Notes: generated by a model from the sequence alone, not told the origin. A stretch of 64,000 bases of DNA from Sandaracinaceae bacterium (GCA_040218145.1 JAVJQK010000076.1:186001-250000); one strand, 5' to 3'. Counted from the stretch's first letter, positions 47,473 to 56,683 are shown. Program-made: numbers and translations.

Positions 47473-48905
47473 GCCTTCTTCCGAGCCCGGCTTCGCGCCA
47501 GGCGTTCGTAGAGCCGAACGTATACACGGGCCGAGGCTTGCCAGGACCAGTCGGTCCGCATGCCGTGATCGATCAGGCCGGCCCAGCGTGGGGTGCGAGA
47601 GACGCTGAACGCGCGCCGCAGCGCGAAGGCCAAGCTCGAGGGCGTGGCGTCGGCGAAGAGCACCCCGGTCGCGTCCTCGGTGAGGTCGACGTCGCCGACG
47701 GTGTCCGCCAGCCCGCCCGTCTCCCGCGCGACCGGGACACAGCCGTAGCGCATGGCGATCAGCTGGGTCATGCCGCACGGCTCGTAGCGGCTCGGCATGG
47801 CCACGCAGTCCGCGCCCGCGTAGATGCGCCGCGCGAGGGTCTCGTCGAAGCCGATCTTCACCCGCACCCGGTCGGGCATCTCCGCCGCGAGGGTCTCGAG
47901 CGCGCGCTCGATCCAGGGGTCGCCCGTGCCGAGCACGACCGCCTTCCAGGGGAGCTCTCGCAGCTGCCGGAGCGCGGGGGCGATCAGATCCAGGCCCTTC
48001 TGCGCGACCAGCCGGCTGACCACGGCCACGAGGGGCGCGTCGTCATCGGGGAGCGCGAGCTCCGCGTGCAGGGCGGCGCGACAGCGCGCGCGTCCGTCCA
48101 TCGCGTCCGGGCCGTAGGGCGCGGCCAGCGCCGCGTCGCCCATCGGGTCCCAGCTCACCACGTCGAGACCGTTTCGGATCCCGGTGAGGTCCGCGCGCCG
48201 CTCTCGCAACAGGTGCTCGAACCCGCAGCCGTGCTCGGGGCCGAGGATCTCGCGCGCGTACCCCTCGGACACGGTCGAGAGCGCGTCGGCCGAGGCCAGT
48301 CCGAGCACGAGCGGGATGGCGCGGTGCCCGTAGGAGACGCGCGGGTCGTCGGTGCCCGAGATGCCGTAGGCGCGGAGCGCCGCGTCCGCACCCTGCCCGC
48401 TGTAGGGCAGGTTGTGCACGCTGAGCAGGCTGGCGATCGGCTCGAGCGCGGCGTCGCCCGTCCGCTGCTGCGCGAGCGCGTGCGGCACGACGGCGCTGTG
48501 CCAGTCATGGCAATGCAAGACGTCTGGCACCCACTCGAGGTGCCGACAGAGCTCGAGCGCGGCGAGCGAGAAGAAGACGAAGCGCTCCCCCTCCTCGTCC
48601 ATGCGGCCCGTGTAGACCACGCCCTCCTCGGGGATGGGCGGGCCCGCGATCAGATAGGCCGGGACCCCCTCGAGCTCCGTCTCCCAGACCGTCGCGTGGA
48701 CCGGGCCGTTCGCGTGGCCAATGGCGTAAGACGCGACGCGGCGCGGGTTGGGCGCGACCCGGAGGATGCCCGCGTGGGCCGGGACGCAGACGCGCGCGTC
48801 GACGCCCTCGCTCCGGAGCGCGCTCGGGAGCGAGCCGACCACATCCCCGAGGCCGCCCACCTTCACCCACGGCGCCACCTCGGTCGCGACGAACAGCACG
48901 CGCAT
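47469..48905 (-). CDS. glgA: glycogen synthase GlgA
   Basis: This 478-aa glycosyltransferase (GT5 type) begins VLFVATEVAPWVKVGGLGDVVGSLP, with the KxGGL motif that binds ADP-glucose. A second-domain VSRLVAQKGLDLI and the PSRYEPCGMTQL stretch are typical. It extends alpha-1,4-glucan from ADP-glucose made by glgC, with which it is translationally coupled. No branching enzyme or phosphorylase gene is in the window. Confidence 0.95.
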   Translation of the reverse strand: MRVLFVATEVAPWVKVGGLGDVVGSLPSALRSEGVDARVCVPAHAGILRVAPNPRRVASYAIGHANGPVHATVWETELEGVPAYLIAGPPIPEEGVVYTGRMDEEGERFVFFSLAALELCRHLEWVPDVLHCHDWHSAVVPHALAQQRTGDAALEPIASLLSVHNLPYSGQGADAALRAYGISGTDDPRVSYGHRAIPLVLGLASADALSTVSEGYAREILGPEHGCGFEHLLRERRADLTGIRNGLDVVSWDPMGDAALAAPYGPDAMDGRARCRAALHAELALPDDDAPLVAVVSRLVAQKGLDLIAPALRQLRELPWKAVVLGTGDPWIERALETLAAEMPDRVRVKIGFDETLARRIYAGADCVAMPSRYEPCGMTQLIAMRYGCVPVARETGGLADTVGDVDLTEDATGVLFADATPSSLAFALRRAFSVSRTPRWAGLIDHGMRTDWSWQASARVYVRLYERLARSRARKKA

Positions 48906-48920
48906 CGAAGACCGACCCTA

Positions 48921-49589
48921 TCAGTCGTAAGAGAGGGCGGGGTAGAAGTCGCCGCGCCCGTCGGGGGTCAAGTCGAGCACGTTCCAGAGCGGCCAGAGCG
49001 CGTCGACGTGCCGGGAGTCGCCGCCGTCGATCGAGTCGGCGTAGAGCAGCTCGCTGCTCCACTGGTGATGCACGACGCCGTCTCGCTTCACGAAGACGTG
49101 AGCCATCGGCATCTGGGAGTCGCCGCGCTCGGTCAGATAGTGCTCGGGGAACTTCGTGCCCTCCGAGGAGACGAAGCGCAGGTCCTTCCAGCCGCGCTCC
49201 CCGGCGAACCGGAGGATGCGCCCGATGGGCGAGCGCGCGACGACGGCCACGTCCACGCGCTGCTGGATGTGCTTCGCCTGCGCGTTGAGCCCGTCGATCA
49301 TCGAGGTGCAGAGCGGGCACGGCCGCTCCATCTTCGGCCCGTACATGAAGCCGTAGAGGAAGAGCGTGTCGTGGGCGGCGAAGAGCTCCGAGAGCTTCGT
49401 CTTCTCGACGTCACCCCCCGCGCGTCTCGTGAACGCGTAGTCCTCGGGCACCGCGCCTCCGAGGGGGAGCGCGCGTCGCTGCGCCGCGACCTCCTCCGTC
49501 AGCGCGCGCAGCTTCATCTCGGACTCGAGGAGCGCTCGGCGCGCCGCGCGATAGTCCTCGCTCTCGTTCGGGAACGCAGTCTCGCCCAT
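48921..49589 (-). CDS. DUF899 family thioredoxin-like protein
   Basis: This 222-aa protein has a helical start (EDYRAARRALLESEMKLRALTEEV), typical of DUF899 proteins, and a thioredoxin-like region with YGFMYGPKMERPCPLC in which the CPLC occupies the redox-motif position. SPIGRILRFAGERGW and VFVKRDGVVHHQW also fit the family. It may be a redox or thiol-related enzyme. It lies just upstream of glgA on the same strand with a 16-bp gap, so it may be the first gene of that operon. Confidence 0.8.
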   Translation of the reverse strand: MGETAFPNESEDYRAARRALLESEMKLRALTEEVAAQRRALPLGGAVPEDYAFTRRAGGDVEKTKLSELFAAHDTLFLYGFMYGPKMERPCPLCTSMIDGLNAQAKHIQQRVDVAVVARSPIGRILRFAGERGWKDLRFVSSEGTKFPEHYLTERGDSQMPMAHVFVKRDGVVHHQWSSELLYADSIDGGDSRHVDALWPLWNVLDLTPDGRGDFYPALSYD

Positions 49590-49667
49590 GCCCCACCTCC
49601 GTCGCGAGCGACGGTAGCCCCGGAGCCGGCCTCCCGAAAGGGGCGTCGGGCGGGCGCGACCGAGATG

Positions 49668-50240
49668 TCAACCTTCGTCGCGAAGGCGCACCGGGCCGAA
49701 CTTCTCGGGGAACTTGCCCTGCTTGCCCTCGTAGAACGCGCGGATGCGGTCCATGTCGGCCTTGATGTCGCCGGTCGGCACGAAGGTCAGGCCGAAGCCG
49801 CCGCGTTTGCGCGCGTAGTCGAGGTAGCCGCAGACGATGGGCACCTTGGCCGTGAAGGCGATGTGATAGAAGCCGCTCTTCCAGTGCTCGGTGCGGCTGC
49901 GGGTGCCCTCGGCCGGCACGGTCAGCACCAGGTCCTCGTGCTGCTGGAAGAGGGCGGCGAGCTGCTCGACGCGGTTCTGGCGCTCGTGCCGCACGATGGG
50001 CACGCCGCCGAGCAGCCGCATGAAGGGGCCGAAGGGCGGCTTGAACAGGCTGTGCTTGCCCGCCCAGCGGATGGGCACGTCGTAGACGTAGGAGAGCGCG
50101 AGGGTGAAGGGCAGATCCCAGTTGGTCGTGTGCGGCGCGGCGATCAACACGAACGTCGTCGCGTTTGGCCGCTCGCCCTCTTCCCGCCAGCCGAACGCAC
50201 GCAGCCAGCTGCGGCCGATGAGTCGCTTGATCGCTTTCAA
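49668..50240 (-). CDS. 1-acylglycerol-3-phosphate acyltransferase-like (PlsC-type) protein
   Basis: This 190-aa protein has the acyltransferase catalytic motif AAPHTTNWD (an HX4D relative), the GGVPIVRHER stretch and PAEGTRSR (like EGTRS). It is a short family member, closer to the SGR/YihG-like small acyltransferases. TTG at 50240 is chosen because GGAGA lies eight bases before it; TTG at 50249 is possible. It is the last gene of the pncB operon, 14 bp after the regulator gene. The acyl acceptor is unknown. Confidence 0.78.
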   Translation of the reverse strand: MKAIKRLIGRSWLRAFGWREEGERPNATTFVLIAAPHTTNWDLPFTLALSYVYDVPIRWAGKHSLFKPPFGPFMRLLGGVPIVRHERQNRVEQLAALFQQHEDLVLTVPAEGTRSRTEHWKSGFYHIAFTAKVPIVCGYLDYARKRGGFGLTFVPTGDIKADMDRIRAFYEGKQGKFPEKFGPVRLRDEG

Positions 50241-50253
50241 GGTCTCCAAGGTA

Positions 50254-50952
50254 TCAGAAGGCGAGCACGACCCCGCCGCCGAGATCGCGGAAAGAGCCCT
50301 GCGCGAAGCGGTAGAGCGCGGCCGGCCGCCCGCGGCCTTCACGGCGCTCCTCGCCGGTCGGCTCGACGATGTCCAGCGCGAGGATCTTCCGGCGGAAGTT
50401 CCGCTTGTCGAGGGGCTTGTCGAGGATGACCTCGTAGACCGCCTGCAGCTCGCTCAGGGTGAAGTCGTCCGGGAGCAGCTGGAAGGCGACCGGCGCGTAC
50501 TCGGTCTTGTAGCGGAGGCGCTCGAGCGCGTAGGCCACGATGCGCCCGTGATCGAACGCGAGCTCCGGCAGCTCGGCGACGTCGAACCAGCCGACCTCGG
50601 TGGCGTCGGTGCCGGCCTGGGGCGAGAGCGAGCGCGCGTCGAGGAGGGCGAAGTAGGCGACGGTGATCACGCGCCGCGCGGGATCTCGCTCCACCTCACC
50701 GAAGGTGTAGAGCTGCTCGAGCCAGCGCACCTCGACGCCGGCCTCCTCGGCCAGCTCGCGCCGCGCGGCCGCGTCCAGGCTCTCGTCCACGCGCACGAAG
50801 CCGCCCGGCAACGCCCAGCTCCCCTCGAAGGGAGGCAGGTCCCGCCGCACGAGCAGGACCCGGAGCGTCCGCTCGACGATCGTGAAGAGGATCACGTCGA
50901 CGGTGACGGACGGCTGCGGGTGCGAGCGCGGGTCGTAGGCCTGCTTGGTCAT
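50254..50952 (-). CDS. nrtR: Nudix-domain NAD-metabolism regulator, NrtR-like
   Basis: This 232-aa protein has a Nudix domain (about 15-150) followed by a winged helix (FTLSELQAVYEVILDKPLDKRNFRRKIL), the layout of NrtR repressors of NAD synthesis. The Nudix box is complete (GFVRVDE...RELAEEAGV), so it may also hydrolyse ADP-ribose. Family members release DNA when bound to ADP-ribose. Its ATG overlaps the pncB stop (ATGA). The palindrome at 52364-52391 over the pncB start is the probable operator. Confidence 0.88.
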   Translation of the reverse strand: MTKQAYDPRSHPQPSVTVDVILFTIVERTLRVLLVRRDLPPFEGSWALPGGFVRVDESLDAAARRELAEEAGVEVRWLEQLYTFGEVERDPARRVITVAYFALLDARSLSPQAGTDATEVGWFDVAELPELAFDHGRIVAYALERLRYKTEYAPVAFQLLPDDFTLSELQAVYEVILDKPLDKRNFRRKILALDIVEPTGEERREGRGRPAALYRFAQGSFRDLGGGVVLAF

Positions 50953-52367
50953 GCCTCGCGCGCCGTAGACGCGGGGGAGGCCTCGCGCTGGCCGCGGATG
51001 GAGTCGGCGAGCGCGCGCAGCCGGGGCCCCACGCGGGTGGGGGGCGCGTCGAAGTCGTGCAGACGGCGCAGGCCCTCGGGGAGCGAGGCCAGTCCCTCCG
51101 CGCAGCGGGCGCGGGCCGCCGCGAGCGAGCGCGACGCCTCATCCGCGACGAGCGCGCCGTCACGCATCATCGGCACGAGCAGCGGCGCGCCAGGGGCGTC
51201 GGCGTCGGCGCGCTCGATCACGTCGTGCGACAGGGTCTGGCCGTCCATGTGCCGGAAGACCTGCTTGGCGCCCGGCCAGGTGACCTTGCCCTCGGCCAGC
51301 TTCATCACCGGGGTGGTCACCCCGCCCTCCTCGCGCGCGACGAGCTTGTAGACCCCGGAGAGCGAGGGCGCGTCCTTCGAGGTCACCAGCTCGGTGCCCA
51401 CCCCGTAGCTGTCGATGGGCACGCCGTTGGAGCGCATGTCGGCGATCTTGTCCTCGTTGAGGTCGCCCGACGCGACGATCTTGGTCGCCATCAGCCCGGC
51501 CTCGTCGAGGATCCCGCGGCAGCCACGGGCCAGCGCCGCGAGGTCTCCCGAGTCGAGACGCACCCCCTTCAGGTCTTCGCCCACCGCGGTCGCGCGGCGG
51601 CAGCCTCGCAGGGTGTCGTAGGTGTCGATCAGCAAGACGCAGTGCGCCGGGTACATCCCGTGGTACGCCGCGAACGCGTCCTCTTCCCGGTCGAAGCTCA
51701 TGATGAACGCGTGGGCCGCGGTGCCCCGCACGGGCACGCCGAGCTTCTGGCCCGCGAGCACGTTCGAGGTCCCGTCGAGCCCCGCGATCCAGCTCGCGCG
51801 GGTGGCGAGCATCGCGGCGCCGAAGCCGTGGGCGCGGCGCGGGCCGAAGTCGATCACCTGCGCGTCGCCCGCCGCGAGCCGGACCCGCGCCGCCTTGGAG
51901 GCGATAAGGGTCTGCGCGTTGATCGTCGCGAGCAGGTAGGTCTCGACCAGCTGCGCCTGCCAGAGCGGGGCGCGGATCCGGACGAGCGGCTCGTTCGGGA
52001 ACGCGATGGTGCCCTCGGGCATCGCGTCGACGTCCCCGGTGAACCGGAAGGCGCGCAGCTGCTCGAAGAAGCCCGCGTCCACGTTCGCGAACACCGGGAG
52101 CGCCCGCAGCCAGTCGATCTGCGCGCCCGTGAAGCGGAGGTCCCGGAGGTAGGCGAGCCCTTGCTCGAGCCCCGCGGCGACGAGGAAGCCGCGAAACGCG
52201 GGCAGCCGTCGCACGAAGAGCTCGAAGGTCGCGGTCACGTCCGGGTGGTGCGCCCGGTACGCGGCCATCATCGTCAGCTGGTAGAGGTCCGTCGCCAGCG
52301 CGAGGTCCGCGCTCTCGGGCAACAGGTGCTCCAGGGAGTGCTTCTCCAGGGATTGGGTGGGCTCCAT
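50949..52367 (-). CDS. pncB: nicotinate phosphoribosyltransferase
   Basis: This 472-aa protein starts its conserved part with ATDLYQLTMMAAY, followed by ELFVRRLPAFRGFLVAAGL, DFGPRRAHGF and the late GVRLDSGDLA and GVGTELVTS. It joins PRPP and nicotinate to form nicotinate mononucleotide, in NAD salvage. It is the first gene of an operon with the NrtR-like regulator. A palindrome covers its start codon, so NrtR repression is likely. Confidence 0.95.
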   Translation of the reverse strand: MEPTQSLEKHSLEHLLPESADLALATDLYQLTMMAAYRAHHPDVTATFELFVRRLPAFRGFLVAAGLEQGLAYLRDLRFTGAQIDWLRALPVFANVDAGFFEQLRAFRFTGDVDAMPEGTIAFPNEPLVRIRAPLWQAQLVETYLLATINAQTLIASKAARVRLAAGDAQVIDFGPRRAHGFGAAMLATRASWIAGLDGTSNVLAGQKLGVPVRGTAAHAFIMSFDREEDAFAAYHGMYPAHCVLLIDTYDTLRGCRRATAVGEDLKGVRLDSGDLAALARGCRGILDEAGLMATKIVASGDLNEDKIADMRSNGVPIDSYGVGTELVTSKDAPSLSGVYKLVAREEGGVTTPVMKLAEGKVTWPGAKQVFRHMDGQTLSHDVIERADADAPGAPLLVPMMRDGALVADEASRSLAAARARCAEGLASLPEGLRRLHDFDAPPTRVGPRLRALADSIRGQREASPASTAREA

Positions 52368-52391
52368 TAGTGTCTCCGAGACACATAATGG
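52364..52391. promoter_or_regulatory. palindromic operator over the pncB start, probable NrtR site
   Basis: The central palindrome is GTGTCT-CCG-AGACAC, flanked by CCATTA on the left and ATAATGG on the right, so the arms match over twelve positions with a one-base insertion. It covers the pncB ATG (52365-52367). A regulator gene with NrtR layout lies directly downstream of pncB. Binding by NrtR is inferred. Confidence 0.65.
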
Positions 52392-52403
52392 GCCTTCACC
52401 CGC

Positions 52404-53132
52404 TCAGATGCAACCGCCCTCGGGCACACACCACTCGGCGGTGTCGATGCGCCGCCCCTGCGGGAGGACCACCAGCAGGAAGCGTCGCAGGTACACCAGC
52501 ACCCCGTCGTCGCGCTTGATCGCGTAGCGCCACGGGTAGGCCCGGGCGCAGAGGCGGGGCACGTTGCGGCCGAACGCGAAGCGCGTCTCGTAGACGAGCT
52601 GGGTGCGGCCGAACACGCCGACGATCTGCGCCTCCTCGGCGCGCACCTCGAAGACGTTCTCGCGCGGGATCGCGCCGGACGCGAGGTTGGCCTCGAGCAA
52701 GCCGCCGGCGTCGACGTCGAGCAGGTCGTCCACGGGCAGCGCCTCGAACCCGCCGGTGTAGGTCTCGCCTTCGCCGCGCACGATGCGCTCGATGCCCAGC
52801 TGCACCGAGCCGCTCTCGGTCTCGGTCATGAAGATCAGGTCCCCCCGCTCGGGCGAGCCGGGCTCGAGCGGCGCGAAGCCGAAGTCGCGCTCGACCCGAT
52901 CGGTCAGCCCGTCGCCGTCGGTGTCCACGAGCAGGGGATCGGTGCCCCACATCAGCTCGGTCCGGTCGCAGAGCCCGTCCCCGTCCGTGTCCGTGAAGTC
53001 GATGACCTCGCCGTCGACGACGGGACCGGCGTCACCCGGCGGAGGTGGGGGCGGGGTGTTGGAGCCGGGGCACCCGACGAGCGCGAGGCTCATCGCGATG
53101 GTGAGCGCTGAAAACCGGCGGTGCCCCTCCAC
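52404..53132 (-). CDS. lipoprotein with calcium-type DxDGDG repeats
   Basis: This 242-aa protein has a signal peptide with lipobox LVGC, a Pro-rich stretch (six prolines) and two D-x-D-x-D-G repeats (TDTDGDGLCD and VDTDGDGLTD), which are thrombospondin type-3-like calcium-binding motifs. The C-terminal domain of about 120 residues is unknown, with CARAYPWRYAIKRDDGVLVYL near the end. It lies 36 bp upstream of the pncB start region in the same direction, and is probably separate. Confidence 0.72.
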   Translation of the reverse strand: MEGHRRFSALTIAMSLALVGCPGSNTPPPPPPGDAGPVVDGEVIDFTDTDGDGLCDRTELMWGTDPLLVDTDGDGLTDRVERDFGFAPLEPGSPERGDLIFMTETESGSVQLGIERIVRGEGETYTGGFEALPVDDLLDVDAGGLLEANLASGAIPRENVFEVRAEEAQIVGVFGRTQLVYETRFAFGRNVPRLCARAYPWRYAIKRDDGVLVYLRRFLLVVLPQGRRIDTAEWCVPEGGCI

Positions 53133-53239
53133 GACCGCAGTCTAGCTCCATTCCTCGTGCCGCCAACGCTGGTTCCGAGCGGGTGGGCGAGTGTGCAGGC
53201 TCACGGGCAGCGGGTTGCCCGCGAGGCTAGACCCCCTCC

Positions 53240-54091
53240 ATGGCATTGAACCCGGACGCCGCAGGGAAGAAGACCGAGCCGGTCGAGCATCCCTACGACT
53301 GGCAGGACGCGGCCCTCTACGCGCTCGGCATCGGCGCGAGCGCCGATCAGCTGGACTTCCTCTACGAGAAGCGCGGCCCGAAGGTCTTCCCGACCTTCGC
53401 CGTCGTGCCGGCCTTCGAGGTCAACCGCAAGCTCTTCGACGTCGTGGGCGGCGACCTCAGCGGCGTCGTGCACGGCGCCCAGAAGATCACGCTCCACGCG
53501 CCCTTCCCGCCCAAGACGAAGCTCGTCACGGTCGGGGAGGTGGTCGGCGTCTACGACCTCAAGCGCATGGCGCAGTCCGTGGTCCGCACCGAGACGCGCG
53601 ACGGCGACGGAACCCTGCTCGCCGAGACCGAGTGGACGATCATGTACCTCAAGGACGGCGGCTACGGCGGCGAGGCCCCGCCCCGCTCTCCCAAGATCCG
53701 TCCCCCCGAGCGCGAGGCCGACTGGCGCGTCGAGGGCGCGACCTCGCCCGAGCAGGCCATCCTGTATCGGCTCGGCGGCCATGACTACAACCCGCTACAC
53801 ATCGACCCCGAGGCGGCGATGAAGGCGGAGAAGGTCACCCAGGGCCGCCCCATCCTCCACGGCCTCTGCACCTACGGCTACATCGGCCGCGCCATCCTCG
53901 AGCAGGAGTGCGGCGGCGACCCGTCCAAGCTGAAGACCTTCTACGGGCGCTTCAGCAAGCCCATCTGGCCGGGCGAGACCATCGTCACCGAGGGCTGGCG
54001 CGAGGACGGCCGCGTGGTCGTGCGCGCTTCGACCCTGGAGCGGCCCGACGAGCACATCTTCACCAACGCATACGCCGAAATTTCTGGCTGA
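53240..54091 (+). CDS. MaoC-type enoyl-CoA hydratase (hydratase 2)
   Basis: This 283-aa protein has two hot-dog-fold halves, as in eukaryotic hydratase 2/Htd2-like enzymes. The catalytic motif is GGHDYNPLHIDPEAA (Asp and His). The N-terminal half has FYEKRG-like LYEKRGPKVFPTFAVVP. It hydrates trans-2-enoyl-CoA to (R)-3-hydroxyacyl-CoA. It is followed 13 bp downstream by a thiolase gene, so the two probably share a transcript for fatty-acid or polyester metabolism. Confidence 0.88.
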   Translation: MALNPDAAGKKTEPVEHPYDWQDAALYALGIGASADQLDFLYEKRGPKVFPTFAVVPAFEVNRKLFDVVGGDLSGVVHGAQKITLHAPFPPKTKLVTVGEVVGVYDLKRMAQSVVRTETRDGDGTLLAETEWTIMYLKDGGYGGEAPPRSPKIRPPEREADWRVEGATSPEQAILYRLGGHDYNPLHIDPEAAMKAEKVTQGRPILHGLCTYGYIGRAILEQECGGDPSKLKTFYGRFSKPIWPGETIVTEGWREDGRVVVRASTLERPDEHIFTNAYAEISG

Positions 54092-54103
54092 TCGGAGACC
54101 CCC

Positions 54104-55297
54104 ATGAAGAAGCTGAACGAAGAGATCTGGATCGTCGCCGCCAAGCGCACCGCCTTCGGCGCGATGAACGGCGCCCTCGAGGGCGTCAGCGCCATCGACC
54201 TCGGCGTGCACGCCGCCAAGGCCGCGCTCGCGCAGAGCGGCCTCGAGCCGAACGAGATCGACCACGTGGTCTTCGGCAACGTGCAGCAGACGAGCCCCGA
54301 CGCGATCTACATGGCGCGGCACGTCGGCCTGAAGAGCGGCCTGCCCATCGAGACGCCCGCGCTGACCGTGAACCGCCTCTGCGGCTCGGGCTTCCAGTCG
54401 GTCGTCAACGCAGCGCAGGACATCTTGCTCGGTGACGCGAAGGCGGTCCTCTGCGGCGGCACGGAGAACATGTCGCAGGCGCCGCACAGCATGTGGGGCC
54501 TCCGCAAGGGCGCGCGCTTCGGCAAGCCGCCCGAGATGGTCGACACCCTCTGGGCCTCGCTCACCGACAGCTACTGCAACACGCCCATGGCGGTCACGGC
54601 GGAGAACCTCTCCGAGAAGTACGGGATCAGCCGCGAGGACTGCGACGCCTTCGCCCTGAAGAGCCAGCAGCGCTGGGCCGCGGCCCAGGAGAACGGCGCG
54701 TTCGCGGACGAGATGGTCCCGATCGAGCTGAAGACCCGCAAGGGCCCCGTCACCGTCGACAAGGACGAGCACCCGCGTCCGCAGACGACGATGGAGATCC
54801 TCGCCAAGCTCCCGCCCGTCTTCAAGAAGGACGGCGTGGTCACGGCCGGCAACGCCTCGGGCATCTGCGACGGCGCCGCGGCGCTCGTCGTGTGCAGCGG
54901 CAGCTGGGCCAAGGAGCGCGGGCTGAAGCCGCTCGCCAAGCTCCTGCAGTGGGGCATCGCCGGCGTGGAGCCGACCCTCATGGGCATCGGCCCTGCGCCC
55001 GCCATCCGCTCCGCGCTCGAGCGCGCGGGCCTCGAGCAGAGCCAGATCGACTGGTTCGACATCAACGAGGCGTTCGCCGCGCAGTGGCTCGCCGTCCAGA
55101 AGGAGCTCGACCTGCCCGAGGAGAAGAGCAACCCGAATGGCGGCGCGGTCGCCCTCGGTCACCCGCTCGGCGCGACGGGCGCGCGCATCACCACCAACCT
55201 CGTCTACCAGCTCCAGCGCACCGACAAGCAGCTGGCCGTCGGCTCGGCCTGCATCGGCGGCGGTCAGGGCATCGCGCTCGTGCTGGAGCGCGCCTGA
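54104..55297 (+). CDS. acetyl-CoA acyltransferase (thiolase)
   Basis: This 397-aa thiolase has its three signatures: the acyl-enzyme Cys in NRLCGSGFQSVV, GGAVALGHPLGATGARI near the C-terminus and the base Cys in ACIGGGQG. It condenses or cleaves 3-ketoacyl-CoA. Placed after the MaoC-type hydratase gene, it would complete part of a beta-oxidation or polyhydroxyalkanoate route. Whether it is degradative or biosynthetic cannot be told. A terminator hairpin follows at 55354. Confidence 0.93.
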   Translation: MKKLNEEIWIVAAKRTAFGAMNGALEGVSAIDLGVHAAKAALAQSGLEPNEIDHVVFGNVQQTSPDAIYMARHVGLKSGLPIETPALTVNRLCGSGFQSVVNAAQDILLGDAKAVLCGGTENMSQAPHSMWGLRKGARFGKPPEMVDTLWASLTDSYCNTPMAVTAENLSEKYGISREDCDAFALKSQQRWAAAQENGAFADEMVPIELKTRKGPVTVDKDEHPRPQTTMEILAKLPPVFKKDGVVTAGNASGICDGAAALVVCSGSWAKERGLKPLAKLLQWGIAGVEPTLMGIGPAPAIRSALERAGLEQSQIDWFDINEAFAAQWLAVQKELDLPEEKSNPNGGAVALGHPLGATGARITTNLVYQLQRTDKQLAVGSACIGGGQGIALVLERA

Positions 55298-55353
55298 GCG
55301 GCGCGCGTGACGCCTCGCACTTTCGCCCACCCCGATCTGGTGTGAAACTGAGA

Positions 55354-55391
55354 GGGTCTCGCGCAGCGGCGCGGGGCCCTTTCGCCTTTTC
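55354..55391 (+). terminator. intrinsic terminator after the thiolase gene
   Basis: An 11-bp stem (GGGTCTCGCGC with GCGCGGGGCCC, two G-U pairs) with loop AGCG is followed by TTTCGCCTTTT. It lies 57 bp after the thiolase stop and before the next gene, so the lyase-like gene probably has its own promoter. Confidence 0.8.
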
Positions 55392-55417
55392 AGGGCCTGC
55401 AAGCTGAAGGACAGCCG

Positions 55418-56683
55418 ATGACCGACACCACGCGCGCGGGCGAGATCGACGACAGCGACGTCTCGCAGCTCATCTACGACTGGAACTCCAAGCGCTACCG
55501 CGGACCGGTCATCGCCAACCGCGCCTTCGAGCTGCACGACGAGACCCTCCGCGACGGCATCCAGAACCCGTCGGTGGTGGACCCGGAGATCGAGGACAAG
55601 CTCGAGATCCTCCACATGCTCGAGGAGATCGGCGTCGACACCATCGACGTCGGCCTGCCCGGGGCCGGACAGCGCGCGTTCAACGACGTGCTGCGCCTCT
55701 GCCGCGAGATCGCCGACCAGAAGATGAACATCCGGCCCACCTGCGCCGGGCGCACGCTCGTGCAGGACATCGCGCCGATGGTCGAGGTCAGCCAGCGCGC
55801 GGGCCTGCCGATCGAGGTGATGACCTTCATCGGCTCCTCACCCATCCGCGGGCTGGCCGAGGACTGGTCGGTGGAGCTCATCCGCCGCCGCTCGGTCGAG
55901 GCCATCGCGTTCGGCGTCAAGGAGGGCCTGCCGGTCAACTACGTCACCGAGGACACCACCCGCTCTCGCCCCGACGTGCTCTGGGAGCTCTTCCGCGCCG
56001 CCATCGACCACGGCGCCTCGCGCCTGACCCTCTGCGACACCGTCGGCCACGTCACGCCGGACGGGGTGCGCAACCTGGTCCAGTTCACGCGGCACCTCAT
56101 CGACGCCTCGGGCGCGGAGGTGGGCGTCGACTGGCACGGGCACAACGACCGCGGCCTCGGGGTGGTCAACGCGATCTGGGCCCTCGAGTTCGGCGCCGAC
56201 CGCACCCACGGCACCATCCTCGGCATCGGCGAGCGGGTGGGCAACGCGTCGCTGGACCAGATCCTGGTCAACCTCAAGCTCCTCGGGGTGCTCGGGGACC
56301 GGGACCTCACCAAGCTCAACGCGCTCTGCGAGAAGGTCGCGACGTCGACCGAGTTCCCCATCCCGATCAACTACCCGGTCTTCGGGGAGGACGCGTTCCG
56401 CACCGGCACGGGCGTGCACGCGGCGGCCATCATCAAGGCGATGGAGAAGGGCGACGCCTTCCTCGCCGACCACGTCTACTCGGGCGTGCCCGCCGGTGAC
56501 TTCGGCCGGGAGCAGGAGATCGGGATCGGCCCGATGAGCGGGATCAGCAATGTCCGCTTCTGGTGTCGCAAGCGCGACGTCGAGCCGACCGAAGCCATCA
56601 CCCAGGCCATCCTGGCCAAGGCCAAGGAGAGCAAGCGGCTGATGACGGACGAAGAGATCCACGCGGTCATCGAGAGCTGCTGA
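55418..56683 (+). CDS. DRE-TIM metallolyase/synthase family enzyme (isopropylmalate synthase-like)
   Basis: This 421-aa protein has the family opening ELHDETLRDGIQNPSV, a metal-binding HGHNDRGLG and GIGERVGNASLDQIL. This matches the LeuA/homocitrate synthase/HMG-CoA lyase superfamily. It lacks a regulatory LeuA C-terminal domain, so it is not a standard LeuA. Likely reactions are condensation of an acyl-CoA with a 2-oxo acid, or the reverse. The gene overlaps the VOC gene on the other strand by 17 bases. Confidence 0.8.
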   Translation: MTDTTRAGEIDDSDVSQLIYDWNSKRYRGPVIANRAFELHDETLRDGIQNPSVVDPEIEDKLEILHMLEEIGVDTIDVGLPGAGQRAFNDVLRLCREIADQKMNIRPTCAGRTLVQDIAPMVEVSQRAGLPIEVMTFIGSSPIRGLAEDWSVELIRRRSVEAIAFGVKEGLPVNYVTEDTTRSRPDVLWELFRAAIDHGASRLTLCDTVGHVTPDGVRNLVQFTRHLIDASGAEVGVDWHGHNDRGLGVVNAIWALEFGADRTHGTILGIGERVGNASLDQILVNLKLLGVLGDRDLTKLNALCEKVATSTEFPIPINYPVFGEDAFRTGTGVHAAAIIKAMEKGDAFLADHVYSGVPAGDFGREQEIGIGPMSGISNVRFWCRKRDVEPTEAITQAILAKAKESKRLMTDEEIHAVIESC

